From contig JAFOHJ010000322.1 in assembly GCA_017421885.1 (NCBI GenBank), forward strand, positions 1 to 9,834: 9,834 nt of DNA, written 5' to 3'. This DNA is from Clostridia bacterium (GTDB lineage Bacteria; Bacillota_A; Clostridia; Oscillospirales; Butyricicoccaceae). The position numbers and the translations under genes are program-made. Shown here one piece after another: positions 1 to 5,515 of this stretch. Positions within the stretch are counted from its first letter, which is position 1, and each line of letters opens with the position of its first letter. Below the pieces are notes generated by a model. It had not been told where the DNA came from, ran no database searches, and worked only from the letters and a program-made list of their open reading frames with translations.

Positions 1-257
1 ACGACTATCAGCTGCTGTATATGGCGGCCATAACCGACGTCAAGGCAGGCAGAGTTCCCGACAAGGGCAGCTTCGAGCTGCTGCTGGACCACCTGAGGAA
101 TCAGGGCGCCGATATCTTTATTCTGGGATGCACCGAGATCCCCCTTGCCTTTGAATGGCTGGATATCAAAGATCCTGCCATCGATGCTACCGAAGAGCTG
201 GCTAAGGCGGCCATCCACTTCTGCGGCAAGAAGGTTCGCGAGATAAAGATCCATTAA
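1..257 (+). CDS. Asp/Glu racemase-family protein, C-terminal part
   Basis: This is the 3' end of a gene whose start lies outside the window; the frame is open from base 3 to the TAA at 255-257. The motif ILGCTEIPLAF matches the second catalytic-cysteine motif (GCTE) of the cofactor-independent aspartate/glutamate racemase superfamily, in which two cysteines, one per half of the pseudo-dimeric fold, interconvert L- and D-amino acids by proton transfer. The tail (DAT-ELAKAAI) also fits the end of this family. Only the second half of the active site is visible, so glutamate racemase, aspartate racemase and broad-specificity RacX/YgeA-type enzymes cannot be told apart. The short tail after the motif and the position of the Cys suggest an aspartate-racemase-type member rather than MurI, but that is an inference. 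A strong terminator follows five bases after the stop, so this is the last gene of its transcript. Confidence 0.8.
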   Translation, partial: DYQLLYMAAITDVKAGRVPDKGSFELLLDHLRNQGADIFILGCTEIPLAFEWLDIKDPAIDATEELAKAAIHFCGKKVREIKIH

Positions 258-262
258 AGTTT

Positions 263-294
263 AAAAGCCTTGCGGCATCTGCCGCAAGGCTTTT
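263..294 (+). terminator. Intrinsic terminator of the racemase gene
   Basis: A perfect 14-bp inverted repeat (263-276 with 281-294) with a 4-nt loop ATCT. The stem is GC-rich at the top and ends in A4/T4, giving an RNA hairpin followed by U residues. It begins five bases after the racemase stop codon. Confidence 0.9.
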
Positions 295-342
295 GTGATG
301 TTTGGAGATGGTTAGGGGGAATATGACCATATATGGGCATTT

Positions 343-416
343 GCGGGCGAGCACTGCTCGCCCCTACAGATATCTGATGGGAAATCACCCTGTAGGGGCG
401 TGCATTGCACGCCCGC
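343..416. repeat. Inverted pair of a 26-bp palindromic repeat
   Basis: Two copies of one unit face each other: 343-368 (read on the minus strand) and 391-416 (plus strand), 22 bp apart. Both read TGTAGGGGCG-n-CGCCCGC in the same orientation and differ at only about three positions. Each copy is itself a hairpin: 345-353 pairs with 355-363, and 396-404 with 406-414. The differences sit in paired stem positions and keep the stem intact (GGGCGAGCA/TGCTCGCCC versus GGGCGTGCA/TGCACGCCC). A third copy lies at 8867-8893. Units of this kind are, as I recall, scattered through intergenic DNA of gut Clostridia; their function is unknown to me. They could act as transcript ends or as recognition sites for a REP-type transposase. 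Confidence 0.85.
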
Positions 417-495
417 TGATATATACCCTCTAAGTGCCCTTCAGGGTAAAGTGCCCTTGGGGTATTACCGAAGAGGGCTTGGAGAACGGCTCCTT

Positions 496-753
496 TTATA
501 AACCAAATGCAAATCTATAGATTGAATACATTATCAGAAGCGCACCAAATACCTGTCTGCTGCGAAGGGCAAAGGTCGATGGCTCGACAGGGAGATAGGC
601 AAAACCGCCGGTGACTATCCACGCGGCTTTTGGAAACAGTATGCAGGCAATGCCAAAGGGGAAGCCGACCCATGGATATACCTTGGAAAGGCTGCGTAGA
701 AGCACGACGGCAATAAGAATAATAATTGTGCTTACGGTAGATTTTTTTGTCAT
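496..753 (-). CDS. Small integral membrane protein, hypothetical
   Basis: An 85-residue protein that I do not recognise. It has a short basic N-terminus (MTKKS), a hydrophobic helix at about residues 8-20, a second long hydrophobic stretch at about 28-53 containing Gly/Pro (VGFPFGIACILF), and a third hydrophobic segment near the C-terminus (about 68-84). This suggests two or three membrane passes and little outside the membrane. The start is supported by a textbook ribosome binding site, AAGGAGG, 7-8 bases before the ATG on the minus strand (around 760-768). The gene is divergent from the leucine-rich-repeat gene at 895. No partner gene follows, and no clear terminator is visible downstream; the palindromic repeat pair at 343-416 lies there and could serve as one. 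The function is unknown. Confidence 0.7.
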   Translation of the reverse strand: MTKKSTVSTIIILIAVVLLRSLSKVYPWVGFPFGIACILFPKAAWIVTGGFAYLPVEPSTFALRSRQVFGALLIMYSIYRFAFGL

Positions 754-773
754 GTTTCATACCTCCTTTTTAT

Positions 774-798
774 TATTTTATCATATTATCATAAAATA
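774..798. promoter_or_regulatory. AT-rich inverted repeat in a divergent promoter region
   Basis: TATTTTAT (774-781) and ATAAAATA (791-798) form perfect 8-bp arms around a 9-bp spacer, between the divergent genes starting at 753 (-) and 895 (+). On the minus strand it contains two TATGAT hexamers (788-793 and 780-785) that could serve as a -10 for the small membrane protein, but no good -35 is seen. It could be a promoter, an operator or chance in AT-rich DNA. Confidence 0.3.
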
Positions 799-894
799 GT
801 AAACTCTGACATGAAAACGACAGCTGCATCTTGTGTGAGAGCAGATAAGAGTGTAAACTTAAGGCATAAATAAACTGCCCATGGAGGAAAAGAT

Positions 895-1533
895 ATGGGA
901 AACATGATAACCAATAACGGCTACAGATACGAGCTGCTGGGAGAGGGAAAGATTAAGGTCTACAGCTACACCGGCGGCGGAGATGTCGCCGTGCCTGATA
1001 CTTTCGACGGCTATGATGTTGCCGAGATCAGTCAGCTCACCTATACAAACTGCGGCGTTCAGCGCCTTACCCTCAGCGATAAGCCCCAGAAGCCCATGAT
1101 AATCTCGGTCTGCTGGGATCTCAGAACCATCGCTCTGCCCGACGGCCTGGGCGTAGGCCTTGCCCCCAGAGTCATGAATTGCCCCATCTTCGGCGAGTTC
1201 GAGGTGGGCGAGGGCAGCGAGAATTATGTTCTGCGTGACGGTGTTCTGTTCAGCAAAGACGACAGCATCCTCTACCGTATGCCCTGCGCCTGCGGGATCG
1301 AGCATTATGTCGTACCCGATGGGGTAAAGGAGATCGCGCCCCATGCCTTCAACGGATGCTATAACCTTCGCAGCGTAAAGCTGCCCGAGGGTCTGAGAAG
1401 AATCGGCTTCTCGGCATTCGAGAACCTAAAGGATATGGCCGAGGTGGTCATTCCCCGCGGATGCGAGGCCGACCCCGACTGCGGCCTGTTCCCCGAGCAT
1501 GATTTTGACGACGACGAGGACGAAAGCTATTAA
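895..1533 (+). CDS. Leucine-rich-repeat (BspA/LRR_5-like) protein, cytoplasmic
   Basis: A 212-residue protein with the repeat pattern of BspA-type (LRR_5) leucine-rich repeats: short strands such as DVAVPDTFDGYDVAEIS, LRTIALPDGL, YVVPDGVKEIAPHAFNGC and LRSVKLPEGLRRIGFSAF. The clearest repeats lie at about residues 30-50, 78-88 and 138-185. The C-terminus (about 190-212) is strongly acidic, with a run of Asp/Glu. There is no signal peptide, anchor or sorting motif, unlike many BspA-like surface proteins, so it is probably intracellular. The start is set by GGAGG at 883-887, seven bases before the ATG. LRR_5 modules generally bind proteins, so a scaffold or binding role is plausible, but no partner is evident. 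The gene appears to stand alone and ends at a bidirectional terminator shared with the convergent gene. Confidence 0.75.
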   Translation: MGNMITNNGYRYELLGEGKIKVYSYTGGGDVAVPDTFDGYDVAEISQLTYTNCGVQRLTLSDKPQKPMIISVCWDLRTIALPDGLGVGLAPRVMNCPIFGEFEVGEGSENYVLRDGVLFSKDDSILYRMPCACGIEHYVVPDGVKEIAPHAFNGCYNLRSVKLPEGLRRIGFSAFENLKDMAEVVIPRGCEADPDCGLFPEHDFDDDEDESY

Positions 1534-1537
1534 TAAC

Positions 1538-1562
1538 AAAACCGCCCCTTAAGGGCGGTTTT
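1538..1562. terminator. Bidirectional intrinsic terminator between convergent genes
   Basis: The stem AAAACCGCCC (1538-1547) pairs with GGGCGGTTTT (1553-1562) around CTTAA, with A-runs and T-runs on the two sides so that it can end transcripts on both strands. It separates the LRR gene (+) from the membrane-protein gene ending at 1566 (-). The stem is nearly the same as in the terminator at 3861-3889. Confidence 0.9.
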
Positions 1563-1565
1563 TGA

Positions 1566-1967
1566 CTATTCTTCGCTATGCTGATGATATGGGGCTATAT
1601 ACAGTCCCCTTGTATTGTTGTAGGTGTATACCTGCCGATGCGGCTCGCCGGTTTTCCTTGTGACGGCAACCGAGTAGCCGCCCGAATAGAACCAGTCTTT
1701 AAAATAAGTTATGCTTTCTATATCATCCTGAATACCGTTTTCGGTTATCATGGCATTTATGCTCTTTTCGGCTCTGTACCTTTCAAGAGGTAGCTCGAGA
1801 ATGAAAAATGAGATCATTACGAACAAAGCAGCAAGCAGAATGGATCTTCGGACTTTTGGCTGAGAAACGACTCTTTTAACAGGAGGCAGCTGAGTTATGA
1901 CGAGGATGGCGATGGCCATGATTAATACGCCATACTGCAGCCAGAAATCTTTCCCTGTCAGAAACAT
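1566..1967 (-). CDS. Two-helix membrane protein coupled to a secreted hydrolase gene
   Basis: A 133-residue protein without a family I can name. Two membrane segments (about residues 11-26 and 41-58) are joined by a short basic loop (PPVKRVVSQPKVRR). A soluble C-terminal domain of about 70 residues follows (from ERYRAEKSINAMI to the end), rich in Tyr. The basic inter-helix loop suggests, by the positive-inside rule, that the loop is cytoplasmic and the C-terminal domain faces outward. The ATG lies one base after the stop codon of the upstream hydrolase gene, with GGAGA just inside that gene's end, so the two are translationally coupled. Sharing a message with a secreted cysteine hydrolase suggests a partner, anchor or immunity role, but this rests on context alone. 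It ends at the shared terminator 1538-1562. Confidence 0.65.
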   Translation of the reverse strand: MFLTGKDFWLQYGVLIMAIAILVITQLPPVKRVVSQPKVRRSILLAALFVMISFFILELPLERYRAEKSINAMITENGIQDDIESITYFKDWFYSGGYSVAVTRKTGEPHRQVYTYNNTRGLYIAPYHQHSEE

Positions 1968-1968
1968 T

Positions 1969-2691
1969 TTATATATCTCCTGAATTGTAAGTAATCTGAC
2001 GACGAAGTCCGGGAATCGATGTGGTCAAATTAGTTGGACCTATTAAGCCATAAGTGTATTCTTCTGCGACTCCAGCTTCATAGTATGCTTGATATACAAT
2101 TTTAGAACAATATGTTTTATCTGTGCTAAACAAAGAACCAGTTAGGGAATACGGCACATCGGTTCCGTAATAAGTGGATTTAGCATAAACACCTGCAGTA
2201 GTTGCTGCACTTGAACTTGTATGACGGTATATTTTTGTCCATGAATCATCTTCTCTATTTGTAAAAGTAGTATGCCAATTACTAAGAGTAACTGCGGAGG
2301 GAGTTTCGTTTGGAACAATATGTAAGATACGGAAAGAAGCTCCTACAGTAATGACTATTCCAGCATGTCCCACCATTGCAGTCGAAATTGACTTGTTTGT
2401 TATAAATACATCGCCTAGCTGCATTGAATAAGTACTATTGGGAGAAATAGAACTATCATATACAAGCTCAAAGTCATCAGAAGAAGATAACTGGTTCATA
2501 AGAGACTGCTGTTCAATGATAAACTGATACCAAGTATCAAAAGAGATACTTTCGTCAATAGTACCATTTTCAACATGGGTGGCATATTCTTCGTAGTAGA
2601 ATGATAATTCGTTTTTGGTTGAAGCAACGGCATTAACAGAAAATGAAAGAATAAATGTGATGATTAACACGAGTGAATATAATTTTTTCAT
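1969..2691 (-). CDS. Secreted YiiX/YycO-like permuted papain-fold cysteine hydrolase
   Basis: A 240-residue protein with a clear Sec signal peptide: MKK, then a hydrophobic core (residues 4-17), with likely cleavage after AVAS (about residue 24). The mature part has the pattern of the circularly permuted NlpC/P60-papain group (YiiX/YaeF/YycO, formerly DUF830), where the catalytic His precedes the Cys. LGDVFITN (about 92-99) is followed by VGHAGIV with His109, and TYCSKIVYQAY carries Cys195. Family members hydrolyse peptide or thioester/amide bonds in the cell envelope; the substrate here is unknown. AAAGGAGC (2697-2704) fixes the start and a strong promoter lies at 2742-2770. By eye, its base composition is much AT-richer than the WYL, Spx-operon or barnase-operon genes, which hints at separate origin. 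It shares a transcript with the membrane protein at 1566-1967. The fold is fairly sure; the activity is inferred. Confidence 0.72.
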   Translation of the reverse strand: MKKLYSLVLIITFILSFSVNAVASTKNELSFYYEEYATHVENGTIDESISFDTWYQFIIEQQSLMNQLSSSDDFELVYDSSISPNSTYSMQLGDVFITNKSISTAMVGHAGIVITVGASFRILHIVPNETPSAVTLSNWHTTFTNREDDSWTKIYRHTSSSAATTAGVYAKSTYYGTDVPYSLTGSLFSTDKTYCSKIVYQAYYEAGVAEEYTYGLIGPTNLTTSIPGLRRQITYNSGDI

Positions 2692-2741
2692 ATTTTGCTC
2701 CTTTCAACATCTGGTGAAGTGATAACTTATTTATCAACTAA

Positions 2742-2770
2742 AGTATATATTGAAATGTTGAATTTGTCAA
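2742..2770 (-). promoter_or_regulatory. Sigma-A promoter of the secreted hydrolase operon
   Basis: On the minus strand, TTGACA (2765-2770) and TATACT (2742-2747) are separated by exactly 17 bp, a near-consensus housekeeping promoter. The predicted start near 2735 leaves a leader of about 44 nt before the ATG at 2691. The surrounding sequence is AT-rich. Confidence 0.8.
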
Positions 2771-2821
2771 TATAAATTTTGATTATTGTAATAGCAGTTT
2801 TAATTTATTTATTCCAACCAG

Positions 2822-2850
2822 TTCCAAATCGGTCAGTTTCGCGGTATAAT
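2822..2850 (+). promoter_or_regulatory. Putative promoter of the WYL regulator gene
   Basis: A perfect -10 TATAAT (2845-2850) lies 32 bases before the ATG at 2883. The -35 at 17 bp spacing is poor (TTCCAA, 2822-2827), which suggests the need for an activator or weak expression. A short direct repeat, CAGTTCC (2818-2824) and CAGTTTC (2834-2840), flanks the -35/spacer and could be a binding site, though such short repeats may be chance. Confidence 0.5.
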
Positions 2851-2882
2851 CAAAACATAACCCTTACCGGAGGTGCGTTTTT

Positions 2883-3857
2883 ATGGCAAAAGCATCGGGT
2901 CAGAAGCTCAAGCTTCTCTATCTGAGAGATTACCTGCTCAAAAACAGTGACGAGGCCCATCCCGTCACGATAAACGATATGATCGCATATCTCGCCGAGC
3001 GCGGAGTCTCGGCCGAACGCAAGAGCCTATATGACGATATCGCATCTCTACAGGATTTCGGCCTTGATATAATCAAGATCAAGGCAAAATCCACCGGCTA
3101 TTACGTTGCATCCCGCGATTTCGAGCTGCCCGAAGTCAAGCTGCTTATCGATGCGGTGCAGTCGTCGCGCTTCATCACCACACGCAAGACCGATGCCCTC
3201 ATCAAGAAGATCGAGGGTCTTGCCTCCAGCCATGAGGGCCGCTCGCTCCACCACCAGGTGTTCATTCAGAACAGAGTAAAGTCGGTCAACGAGAGCGTGT
3301 ATTACAACGTCGACCTCATTTCCGAGGGCATCGACCGCGGAGTGAAGCTGTCGTTCCGCTATTTTGAATACGGAGCCGACAAGCAGCGCCGCTACCGCCG
3401 AGGCGGAGGCCAGTATGTGGTCAGCCCCGAGTTCCTTATCTGGGATGACGAGAATTATTATCTCGTTGCCTGCCCCGACGACACCGGCGACACAAGACAC
3501 TACAGGGTCGACAAGATGGAGGGCATCGAGCTTCTGAGTGACAGGGCTCAGCCGAGAAAGAACGACCCTGCCATATACAGCAACACCCTTTTCAGTATGT
3601 TCAACGGCGAAAAGCGCAATGTGCGCATCCGTTTCAGCGACGAGCTGGCCGGTGTAGTAATCGACCGTTTCGGCTCGGATGTTATATTCGCGCGATATGA
3701 CGAGCACAGCTTTACCGTCAATGTAGATGTGGCCGACAGCCCCCAGTTCAGGGCATGGATATTCGGCCTCGGAAGCGGCGCCGAGATACTGGCCCCCGAA
3801 GATGTGCGTCAGCGCATGAAGGCCGAGCTTGAGAGTATTCTTGAGAGATATAAATAG
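2883..3857 (+). CDS. WYL-domain transcriptional regulator (YafY-type)
   Basis: A 324-residue cytoplasmic DNA-binding protein. A helix-turn-helix region occupies about residues 8-72 (KLLYLRDYLL, then ERKSLYDDIASLQDFGLDI, the recognition-helix pattern of HTH_11/DeoR-like winged helices). A linker and the WYL domain follow at about 138-215, with ISEGIDRGVKLSFRYFEY and the signature region WDDENYYLVA, then HYRVDKM. A WCX-type C-terminal region spans about 245-322. WYL domains sense nucleic acids or nucleotides and control DNA-damage, phage-defence and other accessory loci in well-studied cases. The start is supported by GGAGG in TACCGGAGGTG upstream and a TATAAT box. The gene is divergent from the AT-rich hydrolase operon with a 190-bp shared regulatory region, so regulation of that operon is possible but not shown. 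Its own terminator follows at 3861. Confidence 0.88.
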   Translation: MAKASGQKLKLLYLRDYLLKNSDEAHPVTINDMIAYLAERGVSAERKSLYDDIASLQDFGLDIIKIKAKSTGYYVASRDFELPEVKLLIDAVQSSRFITTRKTDALIKKIEGLASSHEGRSLHHQVFIQNRVKSVNESVYYNVDLISEGIDRGVKLSFRYFEYGADKQRRYRRGGGQYVVSPEFLIWDDENYYLVACPDDTGDTRHYRVDKMEGIELLSDRAQPRKNDPAIYSNTLFSMFNGEKRNVRIRFSDELAGVVIDRFGSDVIFARYDEHSFTVNVDVADSPQFRAWIFGLGSGAEILAPEDVRQRMKAELESILERYK

Positions 3858-3860
3858 CAG

Positions 3861-3889
3861 AAAAACCGCCCGAAAGGGCGGTTTTTTTT
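3861..3889 (+). terminator. Intrinsic terminator of the WYL regulator gene
   Basis: AAAAACCGCCC (3861-3871) and GGGCGGTTTTT (3876-3886) form a perfect stem closed by a GAAA tetraloop, followed by more T residues (eight in all, to 3889). It starts four bases after the stop codon. Confidence 0.92.
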
Positions 3890-3916
3890 GAGGTAATAGG
3901 TAATAGTGAATAAGTC

Positions 3917-4117
3917 TTGGCTCTCCCTCTGGGAGAGCTGGCACCCGAAGGGTGACTGAGATTTGGCACCAATGGCTTCCCCCTACGTGGGGAAGCTGTC
4001 GGCCTTGTGCCGACTGATGAGGGGTCGCGAAGCGCTTTGCAGGTAGCCGGATGCAGGTCACCTCATCCACCGCCGTGCGGCGGTCCCCCTTCCCCGTCAA
4101 GGGGAAGGCATGGCCAA
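3917..4117 (+). repeat. Composite hairpin-rich repeat, copy A
   Basis: About 200 bp made of consecutive hairpins: 3921-3927/3931-3937, 3942-3946/3950-3954, 3975-3982/3989-3996, 3998-4003/4009-4014, 4069-4074/4079-4084 and 4088-4095/4101-4108. GATGAGG (4016-4022) and CCTCATC (4061-4067) also pair across a 38-nt centre. The core 3974-4109 (136 bp) recurs in inverted orientation at 8947-9082 with about eight differences. It lies between the WYL terminator and the 3' end of a convergent operon. It has no coding content: the open frames crossing it are products of its low stop density. It may be a small non-autonomous mobile element or a structured intergenic repeat. I see no convincing target-site duplication or long terminal inverted repeats. 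Confidence 0.85.
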
Positions 4118-4139
4118 TCGCCTGCAAAAATATGCCTCT

Positions 4140-4442
4140 TCAGATCTTAAAATATCCGAAATCACAGAGGGAGGCAAAGCAGTGGTTTACCTCCTCGTCG
4201 GTGAACAGAGCGCCGTATTTGCTGTCGGTAACGGCAGCCTCCAGCGAGAGCTCGAGCTTGCCCAGCTTTGCAAGCTTTTCAAAGTTTTCCGACATTCCGC
4301 CTTTGGAAACGATGAACTTTGCGGCATCAACGCCGCCCTTGGTGCTCACCGTCTGGGCAAGGCGGGCAGGGTATGCGCCGATCGCCTTGGCCTTTTCAAA
4401 ACGGGCGAGGACATCACTTGTGAACTTGTCTTTGAGATCCAT
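4140..4442 (-). CDS. Conserved hypothetical protein, 100 aa, third gene of the Spx-like/ThpR operon
   Basis: A 100-residue soluble, mostly helical protein with no signal or membrane segment. Its pattern (RFEKAKAIGAYPARLAQTVS, a GGVDAAKFIVS stretch, a FEKLAKLGKLELSLEAAV stretch and LFTDEEVNHCFASL) resembles a small conserved module that I recall as a stand-alone protein and as a C-terminal domain in larger bacterial proteins. I cannot name the family or its function. The ATG follows the stop codon of the phosphodiesterase gene with no gap (4443/4442), and AAAGGAAC lies just upstream, so the two are translationally coupled. It is the last gene of the operon. No clear terminator is seen on the minus strand; repeat copy A with its hairpins lies just beyond the stop and may serve. 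Confidence 0.75.
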   Translation of the reverse strand: MDLKDKFTSDVLARFEKAKAIGAYPARLAQTVSTKGGVDAAKFIVSKGGMSENFEKLAKLGKLELSLEAAVTDSKYGALFTDEEVNHCFASLCDFGYFKI

Positions 4443-4946
4443 TTATCTTAGTTCCTTTCGGTATATTTCGGTGTATTTCATGCCGTCCCTCGATTGGTCC
4501 GACCGCATGAGTGAAATGGCTCGGACGGTCATCTGTGACTTGAAGGGAGAGGGCAGCGCGCCCTTCTGTCTGAAGCGGCGGGCGAGGGTGATATGGGGCC
4601 TGAATGCCCGCTTTTCGATGGAGAAGCCCCTGCTTCTCAGCTCTTTGGCCATAGCTTCACCAAGGGGGATAAGGTGTTCGCCCTCGGCACCCTGCCACAG
4701 TATGTCGCCAAAGCTTCCGAGCCCTCCAAGTTTAAGCTCAAATGCGGGGAATGCGGCGGCACAGCTGTCAACAGCATGCTGTGCGGAGGCGATATCGCTG
4801 CTCTCGCCGATAAAGGCGAGGGTCAGATGAAAGTTGGCACGCGGGGTGAAGCGCCCCTCACAGCCCATCTTTTTAAGAGCGCTCGAGGTGCGCGAAAGGG
4901 CATCCTTAAATGGTTCGTCGAAAAGGATGGCGCAGAAGAGCCTCAT
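4443..4946 (-). CDS. thpR: RNA 2',3'-cyclic phosphodiesterase (LigT/ThpR family)
   Basis: A 2H-phosphoesterase with both signature motifs: HLTL (residues 40-43, within NFHLTLAFIG) and HITL (118-121, within RPHITLAR). These enzymes open 2',3'-cyclic phosphates at RNA ends to 2'-phosphates and, in reverse, can join tRNA half-molecules; the cellular role is uncertain. The 167-residue length is slightly below the usual 175-190. I chose the ATG at 4946 because the family normally starts MRLF-like and because it overlaps the upstream stop as ATGA, a coupling arrangement. A GTG at 4973 (nine residues longer) has a better-placed AAGGAGG and cannot be excluded. It sits between an ArsC/Spx-like gene and a small hypothetical gene. 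Confidence 0.88.
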   Translation of the reverse strand: MRLFCAILFDEPFKDALSRTSSALKKMGCEGRFTPRANFHLTLAFIGESSDIASAQHAVDSCAAAFPAFELKLGGLGSFGDILWQGAEGEHLIPLGEAMAKELRSRGFSIEKRAFRPHITLARRFRQKGALPSPFKSQMTVRAISLMRSDQSRDGMKYTEIYRKELR

Positions 4947-5434
4947 CTGAGCTTTACCAGCTTTTCCTCCCACTCGGCCTCCTTGAAGCCGACGAGGGCA
5001 CGGTCGCCTGCCATAAGAAGGGGGCGCTTTACCAACATTCCGTCGCTTGCCAGAAGCTCCAGCATCTCATCCTCGCTCATGGAAATCAGCTTGTCTTTAA
5101 GGCCCATCTCGCGGTAGAGCTGGCCGCTGGTGTTAAAGAGCTTCTTTGCCGGCAGGCCGGTGAGAGCCATCACCTGACGCAGCTCGTCCCGGGTGGGGTG
5201 TTCTTCCTTTATATTTTTAAGATCATATTCGAATACACGCTCGTCCAGCCACTTGAGCGCCTTTTTGCAGGTGGTGCAGGTGGGGTGGCAGAAGACCACC
5301 GGCTTATGAGCACGGTCGATAGGTTCGAGGCGCTTAAGCAGATCGGAGTTTTCTTCAATCATCTTTTTAAAACGGTCGGCCATAGAGGTCTTTTTGTCGA
5401 GGCTGCCGATGTTTCTGATCTTTTCGTCTGACAT
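4943..5434 (-). CDS. ArsC/Spx-like thioredoxin-fold protein with N-terminal extension
   Basis: A 163-residue protein whose residues from about 45 onward fit the ArsC/Spx/YffB family: a beta strand KPVVFCHPTCTTCKKALKWL with a CxxC pair (Cys53, Cys56), the ERVFEYDLKNIKEEHPTRDEL segment, LFNTSG (about 99-104), and VKRPLLMAGDRALVGF, which carries the conserved Arg-Pro of the family. Some members reduce arsenate; others (Spx, MgsR) bind RNA polymerase. The CxxC recalls Spx-type or YffB-like redox proteins, and arsenate reduction should not be assumed, since no ars genes are near. The first 45 residues (charged, helical, with an RFKKMIEENSDLLKRLEPID stretch) are additional to the family. The start is nonetheless supported by AAAGGAGC seven bases upstream. 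It is the first gene of the three-gene operon. Confidence 0.82.
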   Translation of the reverse strand: MSDEKIRNIGSLDKKTSMADRFKKMIEENSDLLKRLEPIDRAHKPVVFCHPTCTTCKKALKWLDERVFEYDLKNIKEEHPTRDELRQVMALTGLPAKKLFNTSGQLYREMGLKDKLISMSEDEMLELLASDGMLVKRPLLMAGDRALVGFKEAEWEEKLVKLR

Positions 5435-5466
5435 GGTCAGGCTCCTTTCATTGGAGATATATTGTT

Positions 5467-5495
5467 ATTATAGCCCACAGAAGAGGGCAAATAAA
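5467..5495 (-). promoter_or_regulatory. Putative promoter of the ArsC/Spx-like operon
   Basis: On the minus strand a perfect TATAAT (5467-5472) lies 33 bases before the ATG at 5434. At 17 bp spacing the -35 is TTTATT (5490-5495), only half consensus, and it lies inside the AT palindrome at 5488-5515. Confidence 0.55.
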
Positions 5496-5515
5496 GAAAA
5501 AATTTTTTCTATTTG
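5488..5515. promoter_or_regulatory. AT-rich palindrome between divergent promoters
   Basis: A perfect 14-bp palindrome, GAAAAAATTTTTTC (5496-5509), continues outward as CAAAT/ATTTG with a two-base bulge. An outer CCCACA (5474-5479) also matches TGTGGG (5514-5519). It covers the -35 region of the minus-strand promoter and lies upstream of the plus-strand promoter at 5541-5549. It may be an operator, or A-tract DNA acting as an UP element for both promoters. Confidence 0.45.

Noticed and set aside
343..416. A minimal CRISPR array
   Set aside because: The two units are inverted, not direct, relative to each other, each is a perfect hairpin, and there is no cas gene or further unit.
432..458. 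Short direct repeat AAGTGCCCTT (432-441 and 449-458)
   Set aside because: Two 10-bp copies only, with no link to a promoter or gene start; likely chance.
859..1344. A 161-codon open frame on the minus strand
   Set aside because: It is antisense to the LRR gene, which has a strong ribosome binding site and recognisable repeats.
3048..4127. A 359-codon open frame on the minus strand
   Set aside because: It runs opposite to the WYL regulator and through repeat copy A. It has no recognisable domain, while the plus-strand protein is a clear family member with ribosome binding site and promoter.
4051..4830. A 259-codon open frame on the plus strand
   Set aside because: It crosses repeat copy A and lies opposite the 100-aa protein and the phosphodiesterase, whose motifs are on the minus strand.
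4943..5434. Arsenate reductase in an arsenic resistance operon
   Set aside because: No arsenic transporter or ArsR-type gene is nearby and the CxxC motif fits Spx/YffB-like members as well, so the specific enzyme name is not supported.
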